Shown: positions 58,179-64,000 of the stretch, piece by piece
Layout: each line of letters begins with the position of its first letter
How positions within the stretch are numbered: the stretch's first letter is position 1
Origin: Golubevia sp. BC0850
Lineage: Eukaryota; Basidiomycota; Exobasidiomycetes; Golubeviales; Golubeviaceae
Assembly (NCBI GenBank): GCA_012976225.1
Contig: JAAVVG010000002.1
Span: forward strand, 930,001-994,000
Reading direction: 5' to 3'
Length of the DNA stretch: 64,000 nucleotides
Translations under genes and position numbers: made by a program
The notes under the pieces: generated by a model
The model's database searches: none
What the model was told of the DNA's origin: nothing
What the model saw: only the letters and a program-made list of their open reading frames with translations

Positions 58179-59038
58179 ATGGCAAGTATCAGATGAATCG
58201 GAAGAAGAGAGACGCAGCACTCCCTCTCCCTCCCCTCCTCTCAATTGATGACTGACTGACCAAGTGGATCATCTCACTTTTAAACCTCCCTCCCTCCTCC
58301 TCCTTTCCAGTCTCAATCAACCATTCGTTCCATCAAATCAGTGATTCCGCTTCTAGATCGAGTTTTAGTTCAACGTTTCAAGCCACAAGAGAAAACCGCT
58401 TCAGGATTATTCCTTCCATCATCTTCAACTTCTTCTCCTCTTCCAGAAGCCACCGTGGTTTCATCAGGTCCTGGTGCACCAGACAAAGATGGAAAAGTTG
58501 TTCCAGTTTCAGTAAAAGCTGGTGATAAGGTTTTGTTACCTGGTTGGGGTGGAAGTAGTATCAAGGTTGGAGAAGAGGTGAGTATGAGTGATTCGAGGTG
58601 GGCCAATGCCTTGGAAGAGAGAGTTCAGCAGGTGTGGGTTGGGCACGAAAAAGAGAGAAGATCTGTCAAATCAGATTGATCTGAGAACTTTTTGTTGGAG
58701 AAGGAGGTTTGGAGGACAAGGTACTGTGTAGAAGAGGATTGCGCTTTAAAGATCGTAATCGAACAGGTCCTCTTTTCTTCTCTGAAGTGAAGAGCAATGC
58801 TAGACCAGAAGATGAGAATGAGTCATCGAATCAATTGATTTTCGGTCCTAAGAAGCTGAAAGTTGAAGACCTATCTTGAAGGAAGGCATACATTCTAGAA
58901 TCTGACATCTCTGTCTCTCTTTTTTTATCTCTTCTCCTCTGCTCCGCCTCCTCCTTCTCCTACTCTTTGATTCTCAACTCTACTCAGGAATATCTCCTCA
59001 TCCGTGATTCAGAGATCTTGGCCAAGATCAACGAATAA
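58179..59038 (+). CDS. HSP10: Mitochondrial co-chaperonin Hsp10
   Basis: Lid of the Hsp60 chamber. The coding exons are 58179-58181 (ATG only), 58311-58577 and 58988-59038, giving 106 residues: MSQSTIRSIKSVIPLLDRVL then VQRFKPQEKTASGLFLP. The roof and core read KAGDKVLLPGWGG and the end is EYLLIRDSEILAKINE. Intron 1 must start with GC (GCAAGT), since the GT four bases later puts the conserved TIRSIKSVIPLLDR out of frame. With that GT donor the only in-frame alternative is the acceptor at 58338-58339, giving a protein starting MAMIPLLDR. Intron 2 is 410 bp. Length matches Hsp10. Confidence 0.94.
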
Positions 59039-59470
59039 ATGCCTCGTCTCGTCTCTCTTCTCTCTCCATAGCATTTCTAGTTCTCTCCTTCTGCATCAAC
59101 CTCAAAACCTTTAATTGATCTCTTAGTCTCAGATCGAAGGTTGATCTCATCTGAAATGACACACAACACCTGAAAATCACTTGTAATATGACTCTCGCCC
59201 TTTCTTTAGAATGTTCTTTATTTTCCACCACTCCAACAAATAATTCCAATTCTACTATCTCTCTCGTCTGGGAGACTTGTGGCGCTCAATCTCCAATTGA
59301 ACCAACAGATGAATGAGAAGCAGAAGAAGAGAGACAGCAGATTCAAGGTGATGATAGAATTAAACGAGAGATATAGTGTCTAAACAAAAGAAGCGTATGG
59401 GGAGGGGTATCAATCCATTGGAAAAAATAAAGAATAAAAGTGAAAATAATCGAACAAGAGAAAAAAGGGT
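59039..59470. other. Convergent 3' intergenic region
   Basis: 432 bp between the HSP10 and DUF3074 stop codons. One 73-codon minus-strand frame has no recognisable content. Confidence 0.5.
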
Positions 59471-60958
59471 CTAATCCTGTGCTTTCTTAACCTCATCAGC
59501 AGCACCAGGTTGTTCCAACCCATCTCTCTCAGTCTTACTTTCCGGTTCAACTTCTTCCTGAGCTCCAGTTTGATCTGGGACTTGTGGAATTGCTTCTACT
59601 GGAGTTTCAGCGTCTTTGGCGGATTCTGAAACTAAAGGAGCTGCAGCACCTGGTTTTGTAGTCTCAATTGAAGTCTGGTTAGAAGGTTCAGCATTTGTTT
59701 GAATTTGAGTAGCCATAGCATTTGGGTTCTCATTCTTCAAACTTCCCTCCTTAATTTTCTGTTCTCTTTTCCAACCCATGAATAAAGGAACGTCTTGAGC
59801 TATTTTAGCTGGAATGGCCATTTCTTGTAAGAATAAGGGGATAGAACCTGCTGAATCTGATTGGACGAACATTCTGAGAGAAAGGGAGACCCCCGGGGGT
59901 TTGAGATTAGTAAAGCCATCTCATCTCTTTTAACCGGGAGAACAAGAAGTAAGAAAGTAGAAAAGGAAACAAAACTTACTTCCATTCAACATTCCTCTCC
60001 TCAGTTTCCCAAATGGCTTCAACACTTGCATACATGGCTCTAACGTAATCTTTTTCATCTGGTGCTCCTTCATGTTTGACTGGAACTGAGATGACTAAGA
60101 AACTTCTTAGACCATCTTCTTTAGATTCAACTTGATTTGATGAGTTCAAAGTTGGTGAAGGATTGGATTGAAAATGTTGTTGAATTTCTTTGACATGAGA
60201 TTCTGAGAATGGAGTTTTTGAAATTGGAAGATCTAGAGTTAAGATTAGTTCCAAGAAATCTCTGTCAGCTGTGACTATTGGCATTTTATCTGATGAAAAT
60301 TGAAAAAGGGGGAAATAAATGGGAGTTAGTTGAATGAGATAAAAAAGGGGGGGGGGGGAATGTTCGAATTAACGTGACTAACAGCTATTCAACCAAATCT
60401 CTGCAATCCCTTCTTTTAAAACTTGGATCTGTTTGATTCCAGTCATTCCATGCATGTATTCCTTCTCTTGACGAGGATGATCTAAAAGTAAACCATTGCG
60501 GAAATCAGAGTAATCTAAACCTGAGGAGGTTGGATGAGACTAAATGAGAATGAGATTGACAAAAGGCTGTTAGTGAAGTCAGTTAAATCATCTCAGCCTG
60601 GTTCCTGAAGAGTTGAAATTGTAGGTGATCAACTGAGATGATGCCAATCCATCTGACTAAAGCCCCCTCTCCATCTCCACATCTACATCTCAACCTGTAC
60701 TAGTAAGTGACTCACACTTTCTCTCAAATGCCAACCACATTTAGCCAATCTGCCATCCATTTCAGATTTACCACTTCTACATTGAACTTTGCCTTCCTTT
60801 GTTGAGATGAGTTTCCCTTTTGGCCAACTTTCAGATTTCTTTAGAACTGAGAGAGCTTGGTCGACTAAATCTGGAATCAGAGTCGAAGTTGAGAGTGAAT
60901 CTATTGAAGTTGGAAGAGAAGAAGAGCTTAAAGGTTCAACTGAAAGTTTGAATGGCAT
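59471..60958 (-). CDS. DUF3074 START-like protein
   Basis: Fungal family with a START-like lipid-binding fold, function unknown. Four exons: the first encodes MPFKLSVEPLSSSSLPTSID and KCGWHLRES, the second SHPTSSGLDYSDFRNGLLLD and EKEYMHGMTGIKQIQVLKEG. The third is TADRDFLELILTLDL through EERNVEW, the fourth MFVQSDSAGSIPLFLQEMAI and DVPLFMGW. The spacing of W-x-x-R-S, GLL-DH, FLEL and GSIP motifs fits DUF3074. A Glu/Pro-rich disordered tail ends ..EVKKAQD. An intron near 60345-60358 contains a run of about 12 G. Confidence 0.78.
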
Positions 60959-61194
60959 GCTGGATCTAATGCTGATGCTGATGGGAATGGAGAGCAGATG
61001 AGCGAGATGAGCTGATTAGGAAGTTAAAGTGGTTCGGCAGCGCCGAGGGGAAGGGATCTTCGATGTAACTTGGGATCTCCTCTTTCTTCTCTCCATTCCA
61101 AGACTGCATTCAGAAAGTCAGTCTTATTTTGCTTTGAACGCTCGGATTCCCTCATCGCTGTCAAGTTGAACACCTTCATCCTCCCCTCCCAGCA

Positions 61195-61909
61195 ATGACT
61201 TCCAGTTCTCCCTCGGTGCCCAAGACTCCGGCAGAAATGGCAACAGCCTTCAACAAATTAGTGTTGAGTTCACCATCTCTAGTTCCCTGGTCTTCAACGA
61301 TTCCATTATCCAAAGCCTCAATCTCACCCACAGGACAAGTAGGACAAAACCGATTTCACATCTCAATCCGACTAGTTTCTCTAGAACCAAAATCTTTAGT
61401 TCTATGTTTATTACATCCAATCACACCCCATTTGCATATCGAGGCTTTACCATTACCTTCAAATTTGAAGATTCAATCTTTAGAAATCTTGAACCAGCAA
61501 CCTAAGATTTTTGGTCTGCCTATTGCACTTTGTCTTTTGAAGGGTTTTTTAACTAGACTTGGAAGTCAGGTTTCAGAGAGTGAAATTCCAGCTTTCGCTC
61601 CTAGGGAATGGGTCATGGATGATAATGAAAGAGATCAGGTCATTGCTAGAGAGGTTGAGAAAGCTATGGGAATACTTAATGTTGCGCCTAGGTTGAGGAC
61701 TGTTGGGAAGGCTACAAAGGTGAGTGATCTTCTTTTCTATAGCCTTCGTTGACGAATTTTGAAATCTGATTTATCTTTCTCTTTCTCTTTTCCTTCGATG
61801 TCAGTTGGAGGCAGACATTGGAGAAGCAGCTTGGGAAAGGTTTTATAAATCTTTGGAGAACGCTGTGGAAGAACAGGAAAAAGAGGCTGCTTCTTCAGAG
61901 ATAGATTAA
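61195..61909 (+). CDS. Hypothetical conserved-looking protein
   Basis: Not recognised. Exons 61195-61719 and 61805-61909 give 209 residues: MTSSSPSVPKTPAEMATAFN at the start, a beta-rich middle (RFHISIRLVSLEPKSLVLCL) and a C-terminal helix (EADIGEAAWERFYKSLENAV). Splice phases agree. No signal peptide or membrane segment. It lies 236 bp from the divergent DUF3074 start. Confidence 0.7.
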
Positions 61910-62133
61910 CATGTGCCTTTCTATAGAACAGTATCAATCAAACAAAAATCCAAAGGTTTGTTCTATGTTTTTTTAGGGAGTTCTAAGACTTCTATCGAGA
62001 TGGTGAGAGAGAAGAAGGGAGAGGTTCATCTCGAAGATCTCACAACTTTTGAGCTTTGCCCAATCACGCCAACAAAAACAAATACATATTGCGGTCTCTA
62101 AGTGATTATTCTATTCAGATAACAAAAGTAGAT

Positions 62134-63367
62134 CTAGAGCTTTGATATTTGTTGTTCAGGACCTCTCAGAATCGAAGCTTGAGTCATTGAAGCAATTAAA
62201 GTAAGACTACCATCTTTTTCTTCCTTCCAACAATTAGCTGAACTATAAGTTCTCTCATCATTCCCAGCATAAGTTTTCATATCTCTCAAGAACCAAGAGT
62301 CAGAGAGATCTAAATCATCTAGATGAAATCGGAGAGAAAAATCTAAAGAGGAGCAAGCTTTGGCATGATTTAGAAACCTATGAGAGAAAGTGAGTGGGAT
62401 GAAAGCGATTGCACCATCTAAGATAAAGGTTAAGAGACTTGCATCAATAGCGTCGGATCTGTTTGGATCGGATCTTAAGGGAATTTTCTCTTGAGTTTTA
62501 GAAGTTGGTTGGAGTGATTGCTTGACTTTGAACCAGTCATAGTTAACCTTTTGATGCATCTCTAAATCATCTTGAGTTGTTACTTTCTCATAGTTGATTC
62601 CAAGAGCGTTTTGAAAACTGATACCTTCAGGTGTTGGTTTTGATTCTAAATAGGATCTAAAAGCTCCAAAGGTTTTCTTATCCTATAAAGAAGGAAGAAG
62701 AATTTCGGGCTCAAGTGTCAGAGAGAAAAGTCTATAGCGGAAGAGAGTTAGAGTAGTTCTACTGAACTCACCGTATCAGCTTGAACTCTAGTCATCTCTC
62801 CCTTCTTTACAAGGCTTTCAAGGTGTTCAGATATCTCTTGAAGCTTTGAATGATGAGTGACTTGATGAGAAGGTGGAGTAGAATACTTCAACATCGTGCT
62901 CCCAGAAGAGACATAAAAATCCACTATGCAGGAAAGGCAAGATCTTTGCTTCCCATCAAAATCTTGGGATAAGAGAACTAAACGAGTTATGAAGGTTCTG
63001 GTTTGTCTTAGGGATGTAATCCTAATCTTGACCGGTCTATCTGAAGCTGTGGGACCAAGATAATTTCCTTGAATCGAGTAGATTCTGTGTTTAGAGTCTG
63101 GAGGTAATGAGAGATGAGCAGCTCTGATTTTTGGGTTTGAAGGAAGTGAAAAAGAGTTTCAAGGGATAAGTACTTGGACATATGACCCCTTGTGCAGGTT
63201 CAAAGATTCTGTGTTAAGAAAACTCACTGACAAGCCCAACTTATAGCACACCCTCCATAAGCAATTGGCAAAGCATTTCCCATTTGAAGTGGATTCTCTA
63301 GCGTCTGAAAAGTGCTCTCATCTATTCTTTTCAAGGCAAGAAGTTCCTTAAATGTCGGAAATTCCAT
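62134..63367 (-). CDS. Acyl-CoA thioesterase II (TesB-like)
   Basis: Hydrolyses acyl-CoA to free fatty acid and CoA; fungal members are often peroxisomal. It starts MEFPTFKELLALKRIDESTF, then LPIAYGGCAISWACQ, AAHLSLPPDSKHRIYSIQGN, RPVKIRITSLRQTRTFITR and, in the last exon, DAIDASLLTFILDGAIAFIP and HLDDLDLSDSWFLRD, the double hot-dog pattern with the D..L....D.. catalytic surroundings. It ends GPEQQISKL. SKL is the canonical peroxisomal targeting signal 1, which supports peroxisomal location. Four exons. Confidence 0.93.
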
Positions 63368-64000
63368 CGCGCCTGTGGTGAATGTGCTTAAGAGATGGAT
63401 TAGATTTTAAAACGTCTTATCTCTTTGGAAGAGTTTGCAGGAGAGATGTGACCCGCTTTTGACGTACCGATTGAGAGGTTGTGAGTTAAGTTAAGTTAGA
63501 TGGAGATATATGAAAGCTTTTAGAATTGAGGAAAGGAAAACTCGAGAGATAAGAGAATTCCCAATGCTCGTTGGTTTTTTTCAATCTCAGCTCGCGCTTC
63601 CGGAAGCGTTTACTTCCACTCCCGAGAACGATACAAAAGGTTGACAAAATCAAAGGTTCCAACTTTCAAGCATAGAACTTGTTGATTTGATGATTTCAGC
63701 ATTAAATCACGATGAGCCAACATGAACAGAAGATGGTGGCTCGTGGCTGCGTTGGGCCCCCACCCCTTTTTTCACCACTTCAACTCGTGTTCTTCATCCT
63801 TCTGCAAAACTTTCCCAGGCCTTGAAAGACATGAGACTATTTTTAAAGTTTCCTTCTGAAATGGTTGATTTTCCGAGTGCAAGTAGAGAGTGTTTTAGAG
63901 TTGCAGACCCGTTCTACGAGTACAGGACACAGGTACTGTGAGATTTGAGGGCTTGAGCAACATCGCGATGAGTGGATTGGAGTTCGAGATGTATTAGTCA
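63368..64000. other. Right-edge intergenic region
   Basis: Holds the thioesterase promoter. A 34-codon open exon (63831-63932) starting MRLFLKFPSEMVDFPSAS and ending before GTACTGTGAG could begin a gene that runs off the edge, but nothing confirms it. Confidence 0.35.

Overview
This is nuclear DNA from a filamentous or yeast-like fungus, most probably a basidiomycete. The genes carry many short introns with GTGAGT or GTAAGT donors and pyrimidine-rich CAG or TAG acceptors, and most are about 50-170 bp. Spacing is tight, genes lie on both strands, and the proteins are typically fungal: a Nup159-type nucleoporin, a Ste6/MDR-type ABC exporter, a DUF3074 START-like protein and a SCOC-like coiled-coil protein. 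I cannot name a genus. The GC content looks moderate by eye. I saw no rRNA, tRNA, CRISPR array, transposon or retroelement.

Layout. 1-4 kb: the 3' end of a serine carboxypeptidase, an unrecognised spliced ORF and a decayed F-box-like gene. 3.9-10.6 kb: a 2076-residue FG nucleoporin. 10.8-15.1 kb: TFIIE-beta, N-terminal glutamine amidohydrolase (NTAQ1) and a short coiled-coil protein. 15.7-18.7 kb: a cytosolic GH13 alpha-amylase divergent from a small, probably mitochondrial protein. 19.5-25.0 kb: a full ABCB exporter. 25.5-27.7 kb: two unrecognised proteins, one with three Cys-Gly-Cys motifs. 28.7-32.6 kb: an ammonium transporter and a YCII-domain protein. 32.9-37.2 kb: an F-box protein head-to-head with the SUMO E1 subunit Aos1. 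37.5-45.3 kb: an OST-alpha/TMEM184 membrane protein and the splicing factor Prp6. 45.5-52.6 kb: a membrane-anchored SDR-like protein, 3-hydroxyacyl-CoA dehydrogenase and a borealin-like protein. 52.6-55.8 kb: a gene-poor stretch with decayed ORFs. 55.8-59.0 kb: HSP60 and HSP10 head-to-head. 59.5-63.4 kb: a DUF3074 protein, an unrecognised protein and a TesB-type acyl-CoA thioesterase.

Most of the window is ordinary housekeeping content: nuclear pore, transcription, splicing, SUMO and N-degron pathways, mitochondrial folding and fatty acid metabolism. The least ordinary points are the HSP60/HSP10 divergent pair with a probable GC-AG intron directly after the HSP10 start codon; an NTAQ1 enzyme with about 92 extra residues between its catalytic His and Asp; a nucleoporin with FG repeats on both sides of its coiled coil; an ABC exporter with a charged insertion inside its first nucleotide-binding domain; recurrent micro-exons of 3-24 coding bases; and an 82-bp divergent promoter between an F-box gene and AOS1. 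Exon boundaries below were read by eye from frame, splice motifs and family conservation, and need RNA support.
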